In this document: positions 50,310 to 59,068 of the stretch, piece by piece
Layout of the letters: each line of letters opens with the position of its first letter
How positions within the stretch are numbered: the stretch's first letter is position 1
From: DATKMK01 sp035541895
Lineage (GTDB): Bacteria > Desulfobacterota > Binatia > HRBIN30 > JACQVA1
Direction of reading: 5' to 3'
Length of the DNA stretch: 64,000 nt
Assembly: GCA_035541895.1 (NCBI GenBank)
Contig: DATKMK010000109.1
Location: forward strand, 153,819-217,818
Notes under the pieces: model-generated
Database searches by the model: none
The model's input: only the letters and a program-made list of their open reading frames with translations
Told to the model about the DNA's origin: nothing
Position numbers and translations under genes: made by a program

Positions 50310-52592
50310 CTAGGGATATGCTCGAGTTTCCCCCGGCTGCGAACGGCTGCTCGATCCGAGTCCGACCAGTGTGATCTGCGCACGGACCTCGACTTCCTGC
50401 GGGTTGGACTTGTCGATCACCGCAAAGTCGACACCCCAACAATCGCACTGCGACAACAGGCGCAAGCCGAAGTAGTTTTCAAGGAACCGATCGTTGAGTA
50501 TGTCGACCCGCTCCGCGTAAACGAATCCGAGCGTGTCGGTGATCCGCACCTGCAGCGCTGAATCGACTTGCTGGAGCAAATTGTTGGTGATGAACCGATA
50601 CGTCACGCCGAGCGAGTTGCGAATACTCAAGTGCTTCGCTTCATCGTCGTCCCGATCGATGTCGCGAAAGCGGAACCCAACCGTCACCGACGAGATGTCC
50701 GACGCGCCGATGTTGTATCCACCGGCCGCACGGAGCGTGAGGATATCACTCGGCTGAACTCGCAGATCCATGTCCACGTCGGAGACGTGATCCGGTCCGG
50801 TGGTTTGGCCGACCGGCGGAATCACTCGTTCGGTATCCGCACTTTGCGTCAGCGAGAGGCGCGCAAGCTCGCGGACCCCGCGAGGCTGCGCATCGTCGTC
50901 CGACGACTCGCCACTCGACGGTTCAGCCGCGTACTTGGCCAGCAATCGGCTGGTGAATCCGTACGTGAACAAGCTCCGCTCGCGCTCGCGATCGTCGCCA
51001 TCAAAAACCGGTAAGTCATTCTGATTCACCCTGGGCACGTACAAATACTCGACGAGCGGCTCAATCGTGTGTTTGAGTTTGCTGATGCCGAACCGATCGA
51101 ACTCGTACACTCGGCTGAACGACGTACCGGCCTCGGTATCGAGCGTAAAGATCTCGCGATGACTGGTACGCGGCAGATCGATCAACGGCGCCGACGGATT
51201 GTCGCCGCGGAAGCCGCGACTCATCTCGGTCTCGGTCAGATAGTAACCGGTCTCACGGAAACCGGCGCGAACTGAACCGAAGAATCCGTAGCCGAGATGA
51301 ACCGGCGCCATGACTTCCGGTAGAAGGTCAAGGCGGGCTCCGTCGATGCCCTCGGTGCGTTGAAAGTCGGACCCTTCGAGGTTCGCACGGGCCAATAGGT
51401 GCTGGCCGAATAGCCACTGGCCCCACACCTGGGCGTCCGGCAAGCGTTGAATCGTCAGTTCGTCCGAATACGGCGTGAGGTTCGGGTTGGAGGGTGGGAT
51501 GCTCTCAACCAGGTTCTGGTAATACGTGCCCTGGACCCGAAACACCGCTCGCTCCCAATCCTGAAGCAGGCCAAATCGCGACACGGTGAACGGCTGCGTG
51601 CGAATCTTAGTGTCGCGTACTCGGTCGAACGTAAAGGTATTGATCTCGCGCAGAAACGCGTCGTCGCTGACCAGAAACAGGTCGGCATACGCCGTCGCGG
51701 GGCCGACCGCATTGGTGTGCTCGGTCACCACGCTCCACCGGTCCGTCGGCACGGTTTGATTGTTCTCCACCGTCGTGCCGCGGAAGAACTCGTTGAAGTA
51801 CGAGGCGTCGATCTCGCCATGGAAGTCGCGACTGAACGCGTAGCGATACTCGCCGACCCCTCCCACACGCGCTCCGGTTTCGACGTCCGCCGCCAGCGTC
51901 AGATCTTGGCTGCGATTGATCGCCCAGTAAAACGGCGCCAGCGTCTGAAAGCCACGCCGGTTCGATACACTGAAGCGTGGCATCAACAATCCGGTTTGAC
52001 GTTCCTGATTGACCGGAAACACGGCGTGGGGAAGGTAGAAGACCGGCGTATCGAGGATATTGAACGTTCCGCCGCTCACTGTCCCGTAGCCGCGCAGGTC
52101 GACGTCGATCTGCTTGCCCGCCACGCTCCAACTCGGGGCCCCCCCGTCGCAATCGCAGGTGGTGAAGCGACCGTTTTCGATGTGATAGCTCTGCCCGACT
52201 CCCTTCTCGATACGGTCGCCGCGCAGCGAATAGCGCAGCCGCTGCGAGGTCACCGTCCCTCTTTCGATGTTGCCGGTCTCTTCGTCGAGATTGAGCTTGA
52301 TTTCGTCGGCAAGCAGGGTCCCGGCGGGATCGGTCACGCTCACGCCGCCGCGAGCGAAGACCTCGTTGGTAGTGCGGTTGACGGTCACATCCTCCGCGCG
52401 AACCTCGGTGTCGCCGCGTCGAATGACGACAGCGCCATGGGCGTGCACGGTGTTGGTCCGCTGATCGTACGCAACTGATTTCGCATCGATCGCGACCTCT
52501 TCCGACTCCGACTCCGCCCGTTCGAGCAGTTGCCCCCTCGCCGGTCCGGCGAGCGCGGCGATCAGCAGCCAACTCGCAAGTCGTTTCCTCAC
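50310..52592 (-). CDS. lptD: LPS-assembly outer-membrane protein LptD
   Basis: 760 aa with a GTG start after GGAGG. A signal peptide is followed by an OstA-like N-terminal domain (AKSVAYDQRTNTVHAHGAVVIRRGDTEVRAEDVTVNRTTNEV) and a large C-terminal beta-barrel. FYLPHAVFPVNQERQTGLLMPRF is the LptD plug/barrel entry. Two Cys-Asp-Cys pairs, one in the N-terminal part (TTCDCDGG) and one near the C-terminus (SQCDCWGVDF), are placed to form the interdomain disulfides known from E. coli LptD. It inserts LPS into the outer leaflet. It is the last gene of the trp-folC transcript, 25 bases after folC. Confidence 0.95.
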   Translation of the reverse strand: MRKRLASWLLIAALAGPARGQLLERAESESEEVAIDAKSVAYDQRTNTVHAHGAVVIRRGDTEVRAEDVTVNRTTNEVFARGGVSVTDPAGTLLADEIKLNLDEETGNIERGTVTSQRLRYSLRGDRIEKGVGQSYHIENGRFTTCDCDGGAPSWSVAGKQIDVDLRGYGTVSGGTFNILDTPVFYLPHAVFPVNQERQTGLLMPRFSVSNRRGFQTLAPFYWAINRSQDLTLAADVETGARVGGVGEYRYAFSRDFHGEIDASYFNEFFRGTTVENNQTVPTDRWSVVTEHTNAVGPATAYADLFLVSDDAFLREINTFTFDRVRDTKIRTQPFTVSRFGLLQDWERAVFRVQGTYYQNLVESIPPSNPNLTPYSDELTIQRLPDAQVWGQWLFGQHLLARANLEGSDFQRTEGIDGARLDLLPEVMAPVHLGYGFFGSVRAGFRETGYYLTETEMSRGFRGDNPSAPLIDLPRTSHREIFTLDTEAGTSFSRVYEFDRFGISKLKHTIEPLVEYLYVPRVNQNDLPVFDGDDRERERSLFTYGFTSRLLAKYAAEPSSGESSDDDAQPRGVRELARLSLTQSADTERVIPPVGQTTGPDHVSDVDMDLRVQPSDILTLRAAGGYNIGASDISSVTVGFRFRDIDRDDDEAKHLSIRNSLGVTYRFITNNLLQQVDSALQVRITDTLGFVYAERVDILNDRFLENYFGLRLLSQCDCWGVDFAVIDKSNPQEVEVRAQITLVGLGSSSRSQPGETRAYP

Positions 52593-52617
52593 GCCGCCTC
52601 CGCCACCGCCGCCTCAG

Positions 52618-53913
52618 TCAGGGCTGCGCGCACATCCCATCCCCCGCATCGCCACGCGGCAGCGCCGTCAACACCTCGCCGACCAAAAACAGCGACCCGG
52701 TCACCAGCACCGCCGATCCAGGCGCCGCGCGGCGGCGTAAGCTTGCCAGCGCGGTGGCGGCGTCCGGCACAATCTCAACCGGACAATACCCGCGAAACGC
52801 AGCAGCGACCGGTTCCGGATCTTCACCGCGCGGCGGCAACACCGTCGTAATCGTCGCACTCTTCACCAGCGGAGCCAGTTGCGCCACCATCGGTCGCCAG
52901 CGCTTGTCGCGCATAACCGCGAACAACAGATGAATCGGCCGCGGCCCGACAATCGCCGGCAACTCCGAGATCAATGTGGCGATGCCGGCCTCGTTGTGCG
53001 CACCGTCGACGAGCGTCAGCGGCGACGTGGCGACGACATCGAGTCGGCCCGGCCAACGGACGGACAGCAATCCCGCGCGCGCGGCTGCGGGGGTGATCCG
53101 CAAGCGATCGCGCACCAGTGCCGCGGTCGCCAGCGCGGTAGTCGCGTTCTCCACTTGATACCGGCCGCGCAGTGCGAGACGAACGTCGCCGATCGCCCAG
53201 CCGAGTCCTTCAAACTGCAGCGGCGAGATCCCGTTCACTTGGATAACTCGCTGCGCCTCGACCACGGGTGCGTTTCGCTCCGCGGCGATCCGCTGTAGGA
53301 CAACCGCCGCACCTGCCGGCAGGCGTCCGAACACCACCGGCCGGCCGGGTTTGATGATGCCGCCCTTCTCCGCCGCGATCGACTCCAACGTGCTTCCGAG
53401 ATACTGCTCGTGATCGTGTCCGATCGTCGTGATCACCGACACTTCCGGGTCGATCACGTTGGTGGCATCCAGGCGCCCGCCCAAGCCGACTTCGATCACC
53501 GCGCTGTCCACGCGGTGTTGCGCAAACGCCGAGAACGCCAGCACCGTCACGAACTCGAAGAAGGTGAGCTCGATCCCACGGATCGTCGCCGCGGTGCGAA
53601 TCTCGCGGGTGAGTTCGACGACCTCCGACTCGCCGATGTCGTCGTCGCCGATGCGGATGCGTTCCGTGAACCGGATCAAATGGGGCGACGTGTAGAGCGC
53701 CGCACAGCGGCCGGCGGCACGCAGCATCGCGTGCACCATTGCCGCCACCGAACCTTTGCCGTTGGTTCCGGCGATGTGCACACACGGATACTGCCGATGC
53801 GGATTGCCGAGCGCCGCCAAGGCCAACTGTACACGCTCGAGCTTGAAGTCCATCCCGCGCGCGGCTTCGAGGCTGTAGAGCCAGGCAATCGTGTCGGAGT
53901 ATTCGGACACCAC
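52618..53913 (-). CDS. folC: Bifunctional dihydrofolate synthase/folylpolyglutamate synthase
   Basis: 431 aa from GTG at 53913, directly abutting the trpA stop; the product then starts SEYSDTIAWLYSLEAARGMDFKLERV as family members do. HIAGTNGKGSVAAMVHAML is the P-loop, GLGGRLDATNVIDPEVSVITTIGHDH and LVDGAHNEAG are the Mur-ligase-type central and C-terminal signatures. It adds glutamate to dihydropteroate and folates. accD, which usually separates trpA and folC in proteobacterial clusters, is missing here. Confidence 0.96.
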   Translation of the reverse strand: MVSEYSDTIAWLYSLEAARGMDFKLERVQLALAALGNPHRQYPCVHIAGTNGKGSVAAMVHAMLRAAGRCAALYTSPHLIRFTERIRIGDDDIGESEVVELTREIRTAATIRGIELTFFEFVTVLAFSAFAQHRVDSAVIEVGLGGRLDATNVIDPEVSVITTIGHDHEQYLGSTLESIAAEKGGIIKPGRPVVFGRLPAGAAVVLQRIAAERNAPVVEAQRVIQVNGISPLQFEGLGWAIGDVRLALRGRYQVENATTALATAALVRDRLRITPAAARAGLLSVRWPGRLDVVATSPLTLVDGAHNEAGIATLISELPAIVGPRPIHLLFAVMRDKRWRPMVAQLAPLVKSATITTVLPPRGEDPEPVAAAFRGYCPVEIVPDAATALASLRRRAAPGSAVLVTGSLFLVGEVLTALPRGDAGDGMCAQP

Positions 53914-54741
53914 TCAACCCGCGGAGCTAGCGTTGGAGGCGCCGCTACGGATGGCGCTCTTCAAGCTGCGAACGAACGCGCCAACGCGTTCCACCAAATC
54001 GGCATCGCCCCCATGCTCTTCAACGATGCGCATGATCGCGGTCCCCACCACCACCGCATCAGCGAACTGGGCGACGGCCGCGGCCTGTTGCGGTGAGCTG
54101 ATGCCGAAGCCGACCCCGATGGGAAGCCGCGTCTGGCGCTTGACGCGCTCGACCATCGGGCGAACCTCTGCGGGGTCGACCGCGCGCACGCCGGTAACGC
54201 CGGTCAGCGACACGTAGTACACAAAGCCGCGGGCCCGGGCGAGTACTTTGCGGATGCGCTCCGAGTCACTCGTCGGCGCCAGCAAGTGGATGACGTCGAG
54301 CCCCGCCGGATCGGTGAAACGACGCAGTTCTCCGGCCTCTTCCGGCGGTAGATCAACGACGAGCACTCCGTCGACTCCGGCCTGCACCGCGTCCTCTGCG
54401 AAGCGCTGGCACCCGTAGCGAAAAATCGGATTGTAGTAGCCGAAGAGAATGATCGGGGTCGTCAACGATTCCTGCCGCAGTTCGTGGACCAGTTCGAGCA
54501 CGCGTGGCAGCGAAACGTTCCGCCGCAGCGCGCGCTCCGCCGAGCGCTGCAACACCGGACCGTCGGACGTCGGGTCGGAAAACGGCACGCCGAGTTCGAT
54601 GAGATCGGCACCGGCCGCCGCCGCATGAACCAGCGCCCGCGTCGCAGCCATGTCGGGATCGCCGGCCATGATGAACGCGATGAGCGCTCGCTCCCCACGC
54701 TCGCGCAGGGTGGCGAAGCACTGCTCGATCCGGCCCTTCAT
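53914..54741 (-). CDS. trpA: Tryptophan synthase alpha chain
   Basis: 275 aa from the ATG at 54741, which overlaps the trpB stop (ATGA). AFIMAGDPDMAAT and GADLIELGVPFSDPTSDGPVLQ carry the catalytic Glu and Asp, YYNPIFRYG and VYYVSLTGVTG follow, and GVGFGISSPQQA closes the barrel. It cleaves indole-3-glycerol phosphate to indole for TrpB. The open frame continues upstream inside trpB but is not used. Confidence 0.97.
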   Translation of the reverse strand: MKGRIEQCFATLRERGERALIAFIMAGDPDMAATRALVHAAAAGADLIELGVPFSDPTSDGPVLQRSAERALRRNVSLPRVLELVHELRQESLTTPIILFGYYNPIFRYGCQRFAEDAVQAGVDGVLVVDLPPEEAGELRRFTDPAGLDVIHLLAPTSDSERIRKVLARARGFVYYVSLTGVTGVRAVDPAEVRPMVERVKRQTRLPIGVGFGISSPQQAAAVAQFADAVVVGTAIMRIVEEHGGDADLVERVGAFVRSLKSAIRSGASNASSAG

Positions 54742-55937
54742 TGATCGAGCTTCACTCCGAGATAGGCCGCAACCGTGTTCATGTCCTTGTCGCCACGGCC
54801 GGAGAGATTCACGATGATGATCTGATCGCGAGCGAGCGTCGGCGCGAGTTGCGCGACGTACGCAATCGCGTGCGCGCTTTCGAGCGCTGGAATGATCCCC
54901 TCGGTTTCGGACAACAGACGCAGGCCTTCCACGGCCTGTCGATCGTCCACCGCGACATACGTCGCGCGACCGGTATCCTTCAGATAGGCGTGCTCGGGCC
55001 CGACGCCGGGATAGTCCAACCCGGCCGAGATCGAATGCGCGGTGCGAATCTGGCCGAGTTCGTCCTGCAACACGTAGGTTTTCTTTCCGTGCAGCACGCC
55101 GACTTGCCCGCCGGAGATGGCGGCCGCGTGCCGTCCGGTTTCCAACCCCGCGCCGCCGGCTTCGACTCCCACCATCCGCACCTCCGCATCGTCGAGGAAC
55201 GGATAGAACAGTCCCATCGCGTTGCTGCCGCCGCCGATGCACGCGACCAGGTAATTCGGCAGCCGCCCCTCGCGCCGGCGGATCTCGCGACGCGACTCCG
55301 TGCCGATCACCGCTTGGAAGTCCCGCACCATCATCGGATACGGATGCGCGGACATCGTCGAGCCGACCAGATAGTAGGTGTGTTCGACGTTGGTGACCCA
55401 ATCACGCAGCGCCTCGTTGATGGCGTCCTTCAACGTGCAGCTACCACTGTTCACCGGGCGCACGGTCGCACCCAGCAGCTTCATGCGAAAGACGTTGAGC
55501 GACTGCCGCTGGACGTCCTCGCTGCCCATGAACACTTCGCATTCCAATCCCAGTAGCGCGCACACCGTCGCGGTCGCCACGCCGTGCTGTCCCGCGCCGG
55601 TTTCAGCGATGACGCGCCGCTTGCCCATGCGGTGCGCCAACAACGCCTGGCCGAGCGCGTTGTTGATCTTGTGTGAACCGGTATGACAAAGATCTTCGCG
55701 CTTGAGATAAATCTTCGCGCCCCCGAGGCGCTCGGTCAGTCGTGCGGCAAAATACAGCGGAGTGGGACGCCCCGCGTAATCGGCCAGATACGCCTTCAGA
55801 TCGCGGTGGAAATCGGCGTCGCGACGGAGCTTGCGGTAGGCCGTCTCAAGCTCGATCAACGCCGGCATCAACGTTTCGGCGACATAGCGGCCGCCGAAGA
55901 TCCCGAAGTGACCGTGGGCGTCAGGCAGTCTGTGCAT
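54738..55937 (-). CDS. trpB: Tryptophan synthase beta chain
   Basis: 399 aa. EDLCHTGSHKINNALGQALLA holds the PLP Lys, ETGAGQHGVATATVCALLGLECEVFMGSEDVQRQ is the indole tunnel region, and CIGGGSNAMGLFYPFLDD binds the PLP phosphate. It condenses indole with serine. It overlaps trpF by 17 bases and trpA by 4, so translation of the three is linked. Confidence 0.97.
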   Translation of the reverse strand: MHRLPDAHGHFGIFGGRYVAETLMPALIELETAYRKLRRDADFHRDLKAYLADYAGRPTPLYFAARLTERLGGAKIYLKREDLCHTGSHKINNALGQALLAHRMGKRRVIAETGAGQHGVATATVCALLGLECEVFMGSEDVQRQSLNVFRMKLLGATVRPVNSGSCTLKDAINEALRDWVTNVEHTYYLVGSTMSAHPYPMMVRDFQAVIGTESRREIRRREGRLPNYLVACIGGGSNAMGLFYPFLDDAEVRMVGVEAGGAGLETGRHAAAISGGQVGVLHGKKTYVLQDELGQIRTAHSISAGLDYPGVGPEHAYLKDTGRATYVAVDDRQAVEGLRLLSETEGIIPALESAHAIAYVAQLAPTLARDQIIIVNLSGRGDKDMNTVAAYLGVKLDQ

Positions 55938-56529
55938 TGGCGATGAACCTCGTCATCAGCTGCGCGTCTTTTTCGCGCGGGAGTCGCTCGACGCCGCCGG
56001 CCACGTCGACCGCCATCGGCCGCACCAACTGGACCGCGGCGGCAACGTTATCGGGGGTCAATCCCCCGGCCAGGATCAATCGCGACCGATCGCATGCTGC
56101 CGCCCACTCCCAGACGAATCGGCGACCGGTCCCCCCCGCGTGCCCCTCCACATAGGCGTCAAGCAGGACGAAATCAACGGGGTACGCCGTGCTCGCCGCG
56201 ACCGATTCGCGATCACGCACACGGATCGCTTTGATCACCGGCAGCGACCAGCCGGCGCAGTCGTCGGGCGATTCGTTGCCGTGGAACTGCAGCGCGCGCA
56301 AACCAACCACCTGGGCGATGTCGGCAACGCGCGCGCGCGCCTCGTCGACGAACACGCCTACAACCAGGGCGGAAGTCGGCAGCGCGGCAACGATCGCCGC
56401 GGCCGTCTGTACCGACACGCACCGCGGGCTGCGCGGATAGAAATTGAGCCCAATCGCCCACGCACCGGCTTGGCTCGCCGCCAGCGCGTCGGCCACGCGC
56501 GTCACACCGCAGATCTTTACTCGCACCAT
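55921..56529 (-). CDS. trpF: Phosphoribosylanthranilate isomerase
   Basis: 202 aa. MVRVKICGVTRVADAL holds the catalytic Cys, GVFVDEARARVADIAQ and LQFHGNESPDDC the sugar-phosphate contacts, LLDAYVEGHAGGTGRRFVW the catalytic Asp, and LAGGLTPDNVAAAVQLVRPMAVDVAGGVE the phosphate site. It follows trpC by 14 bases. Confidence 0.96.
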   Translation of the reverse strand: MVRVKICGVTRVADALAASQAGAWAIGLNFYPRSPRCVSVQTAAAIVAALPTSALVVGVFVDEARARVADIAQVVGLRALQFHGNESPDDCAGWSLPVIKAIRVRDRESVAASTAYPVDFVLLDAYVEGHAGGTGRRFVWEWAAACDRSRLILAGGLTPDNVAAAVQLVRPMAVDVAGGVERLPREKDAQLMTRFIANAQTA

Positions 56530-56543
56530 CGGGTCTGGGGTCT

Positions 56544-57335
56544 CTAGGCCCTGGTCGGAGCGCGGGCGACGCCTCGCAGCTCGTCCAGCTTGCGACCTGG
56601 ATCAGGCGCCCGCATGAGGGTTTCGCCGATTAGGAAGGCGTGCGCGCCGGCACGCAACAAGCGTTCGATGTCGGCGCGCGTCTCGATGCCGCTCTCGGCA
56701 ACGACGGTACAGTTCGAGGGCACGCTGTGCATCAGCCGTTCGGTCGTTTCAAGCGTGGTGACAAACGTGTGCAAGTCGCGATTGTTGATGCCCAGCAACG
56801 CGGGGTTGAGGCGCAACGCGGTGTCGAGTTCGTGCTGATTGTGTACCTCAACGAGCACGTCCAATCCTTCGGCACCCGCCTCGGCCGACAGTTCAGCGAG
56901 CGTCTCCGCGGTCAGGGCTGCCACGATCAATAAAATGGCATCGGCGCCGCAGGCCCGGGCCTCGGCGACCTGATAGCGATCGACGACGAAATCCTTCTCC
57001 AGCAGCGGCTGCGCAACCGCCTGGCGAATCATCGCGAGGTAATCGAGTCGGCCTTGAAAGTAGCGTTCGTCGGTCAGCACCGACATCGCCGCCGCGCCGT
57101 GCGCCGCGTAGGCCAATGCGATCCGCACCGGATCAAAGTCAGCGCGGATCACGCCTTTCGACGGCGAGGCCTTCTTCACCTCTGCAATGATTGCTCCGCG
57201 GGCTTGCAGCGCGGCGCGAAAGCCACGCCGCGGCCCGTGATAGAGCGGGCGGTCACGTAACGCGGCGAGCGGGGTTGCGCGCGTACGCGCCGCCAGCTCT
57301 TCCCGTTTGTGAGCCACGATGTCGTCGAGGATCAT
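56544..57335 (-). CDS. trpC: Indole-3-glycerol phosphate synthase
   Basis: 263 aa from the ATG at 57335, overlapping the trpD stop (ATGA). MILDDIVAHKREELAAR opens it, IIAEVKKASPSKGVIRADFDP is the signature with the catalytic Lys, VLTDERYFQGRLDYLA, LLEKDFVVDRYQ and LLGINNRDLHTFVT are further active-site loops, and VAESGIETRADIERL ends the barrel. The frame runs upstream as a shadow in trpD. Confidence 0.97.
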   Translation of the reverse strand: MILDDIVAHKREELAARTRATPLAALRDRPLYHGPRRGFRAALQARGAIIAEVKKASPSKGVIRADFDPVRIALAYAAHGAAAMSVLTDERYFQGRLDYLAMIRQAVAQPLLEKDFVVDRYQVAEARACGADAILLIVAALTAETLAELSAEAGAEGLDVLVEVHNQHELDTALRLNPALLGINNRDLHTFVTTLETTERLMHSVPSNCTVVAESGIETRADIERLLRAGAHAFLIGETLMRAPDPGRKLDELRGVARAPTRA

Positions 57336-58348
57336 GCGTTGGTGAAGCGAACGAGTTCGTCCAGTTTGGCGCCCGCCTTCCCGCTGTCGATCGCGGCGCG
57401 CGCGATCGGAATCGCGTCGCGCAGGCTCGGCGCCGCATCGCCGGCATAGATCGCCGCCGCCGCGTTGAGCACCACGGTTTCCAATCGCGGCGACGGACGC
57501 CCGTCGAGCACGTCGCGTACGATGCGTGCGCCACCTTGCGCCGTGTCGGCCCCGGCGAGATCCGCCGCATTGCAGCGCACCAACCCAAACTCGTCCGGCG
57601 TGACCCGGTACGTGTGCACTCCGCCGGCGTACCATTCGGCGACCGCCGTCGGCGCTGCCGACGAAATCTCGTCCAAGCCGTCATCGCTATGCACCACCAA
57701 GGCGTGCACGCTTCCGAGTCGGCCGAGCACGTGCGCCACCGGCTCGACCCACTGAGGCGCGAAGACGCCCACGACTTGGTGTTGCGCGCCCGCGGGATTC
57801 GACAGCGGTCCGAGCAGATTGAAGATCGTGCGCTGGCCGAGTTCGCGCCGCGGCCCGGCGGCAAACTTCATCGCCGGGTGGAACGTCGGCGCGAAGAGGA
57901 ACCCGATGCCGATCTCATCGATACACGCGGCGATTCGCTCGGGCGAAAGATCGATGCACACGCCGAGCGCTTCGAGCACGTCGGCGCCGCCGACGGTGCC
58001 CGACATTGCCCGATTGCCGTGCTTCGCAACCGTCAACCCGGCCCCCGCCACGACGAATGCGGTCGCCGTCGAGATGTTGAAGGTGCCGCGGCGGTCGCCG
58101 CCGGTACCGCAGGTGTCGACGACCACGGTGGCGCGCGGATGAATCGACACCGCCGCTCCTCGCATCGCGCGCACCGCGCCCGTGAGCTCCTCGACCGTCT
58201 CGCCCTTCATGCGCAAGGCAATCAGCAAACCGCCGATCTGCGCCGGCGTCGCCTCACCACGCATGACGTGGCGGATCACGGCTTCCGCATCCTCCGCGGT
58301 CAGATCGTGGCGCTCGACGACGCGCGCCAGCGCCGCTTGGATCTCCAT
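57332..58348 (-). CDS. trpD: Anthranilate phosphoribosyltransferase
   Basis: 338 aa from the ATG at 58348; the open frame continues to 58792 inside trpG and is a shadow. VVDTCGTGGDRRGTFNISTATAFVVAGAG is the PRPP-binding signature, KHGNRAMSGTVGGADVLEALG the anthranilate tunnel, and FLFAPTFHPAMKFAAGPRRELGQRTIFNLLGPLSNPA the conserved middle. trpG ends 2 bases upstream. Confidence 0.97.
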   Translation of the reverse strand: MEIQAALARVVERHDLTAEDAEAVIRHVMRGEATPAQIGGLLIALRMKGETVEELTGAVRAMRGAAVSIHPRATVVVDTCGTGGDRRGTFNISTATAFVVAGAGLTVAKHGNRAMSGTVGGADVLEALGVCIDLSPERIAACIDEIGIGFLFAPTFHPAMKFAAGPRRELGQRTIFNLLGPLSNPAGAQHQVVGVFAPQWVEPVAHVLGRLGSVHALVVHSDDGLDEISSAAPTAVAEWYAGGVHTYRVTPDEFGLVRCNAADLAGADTAQGGARIVRDVLDGRPSPRLETVVLNAAAAIYAGDAAPSLRDAIPIARAAIDSGKAGAKLDELVRFTNA

Positions 58349-58350
58349 GA

Positions 58351-58950
58351 CTACAAACGCGCTGCGGCTCCCGGGCTGCCCGGGCGCGCGACTGCGAGAA
58401 AATTCTTCAGCAACGCCTTGCCGGACAGCGTCAGGATCGATTCGGGATGAAACTGGATGCCTTCGACCAAGACCTCGCGATGCCGCACCCCCATGATCTC
58501 GCCCTCGGCCGTCCACGCGCTGATCTCCAAACACGGCGGAATCGTCGCGCGTTCGATCAGCAACGAGTGATAGCGCGTCGCATCGAACGGATTCGGGAGG
58601 TCTTTGAAGAGCGTGCGGCCGTCGTGAAGGATCGGGGACGTCTTCCCGTGCATGATGCGGCCGGCGCGCACGATGCGGCCGCCGAACGCGTCGCCGATCG
58701 CCTGATGGCCGAGGCACACGCCGAGGATCGGGATGGCACCCGCATAGCGTTGAATCACTCCGAGCGAAATGCCGGCCTCCTTGGGCGTGCACGGGCCGGG
58801 CGAGATCACGATCATCTCCGGTCGCAATTCGCCGACCTGTTCGACCGTCAGGGCGTTGTTGCGAAACACGCGCACGTCCTCACCCAACTCGCCGAGATAC
58901 TGGACGAGGTTGTAGGTGAACGAGTCGAAGTTATCGATCATCAAGAGCAT
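58351..58950 (-). CDS. trpG: Anthranilate synthase glutaminase component
   Basis: 199 aa from the ATG at 58950 (an ATG at 58941 is also possible). IDNFDSFTYNLVQYLGELG is the family start, SPGPCTPKEAG the oxyanion loop, GVCLGHQAIGDAFGG the nucleophilic Cys, and FHPESILT the His/Glu pair. It releases ammonia from glutamine for TrpE. Between trpE and trpG lies a 118-base gap with short repeats, the widest gap within the operon. Confidence 0.95.
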   Translation of the reverse strand: MLLMIDNFDSFTYNLVQYLGELGEDVRVFRNNALTVEQVGELRPEMIVISPGPCTPKEAGISLGVIQRYAGAIPILGVCLGHQAIGDAFGGRIVRAGRIMHGKTSPILHDGRTLFKDLPNPFDATRYHSLLIERATIPPCLEISAWTAEGEIMGVRHREVLVEGIQFHPESILTLSGKALLKNFLAVARPGSPGAAARL

Positions 58951-59022
58951 GGGATACTCGTGACTCGTGTTGGTGATGGTGACTGCTCGGATCGACGATG
59001 CATCGTAGTGTCCAATTCCTCT

Positions 59023-59064
59023 GCCAGTCACCGACACCAGTCACCAACCCCGACACCAGTCACC
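59023..59064 (-). repeat. Tandem GGTGACTGGTGTC-type repeats between trpE and trpG
   Basis: On the minus strand GGTGACTGGTGTC occurs twice, separated by GGGGTT, followed by a third partial unit GGTGACTGGC. The same words are found at 21598-21636 and, rearranged, at 60561-60592 and near 58960. The first unit ends 5 bases before the trpE stop on the operon strand. Confidence 0.65.
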
Positions 59065-59068
59065 ACCT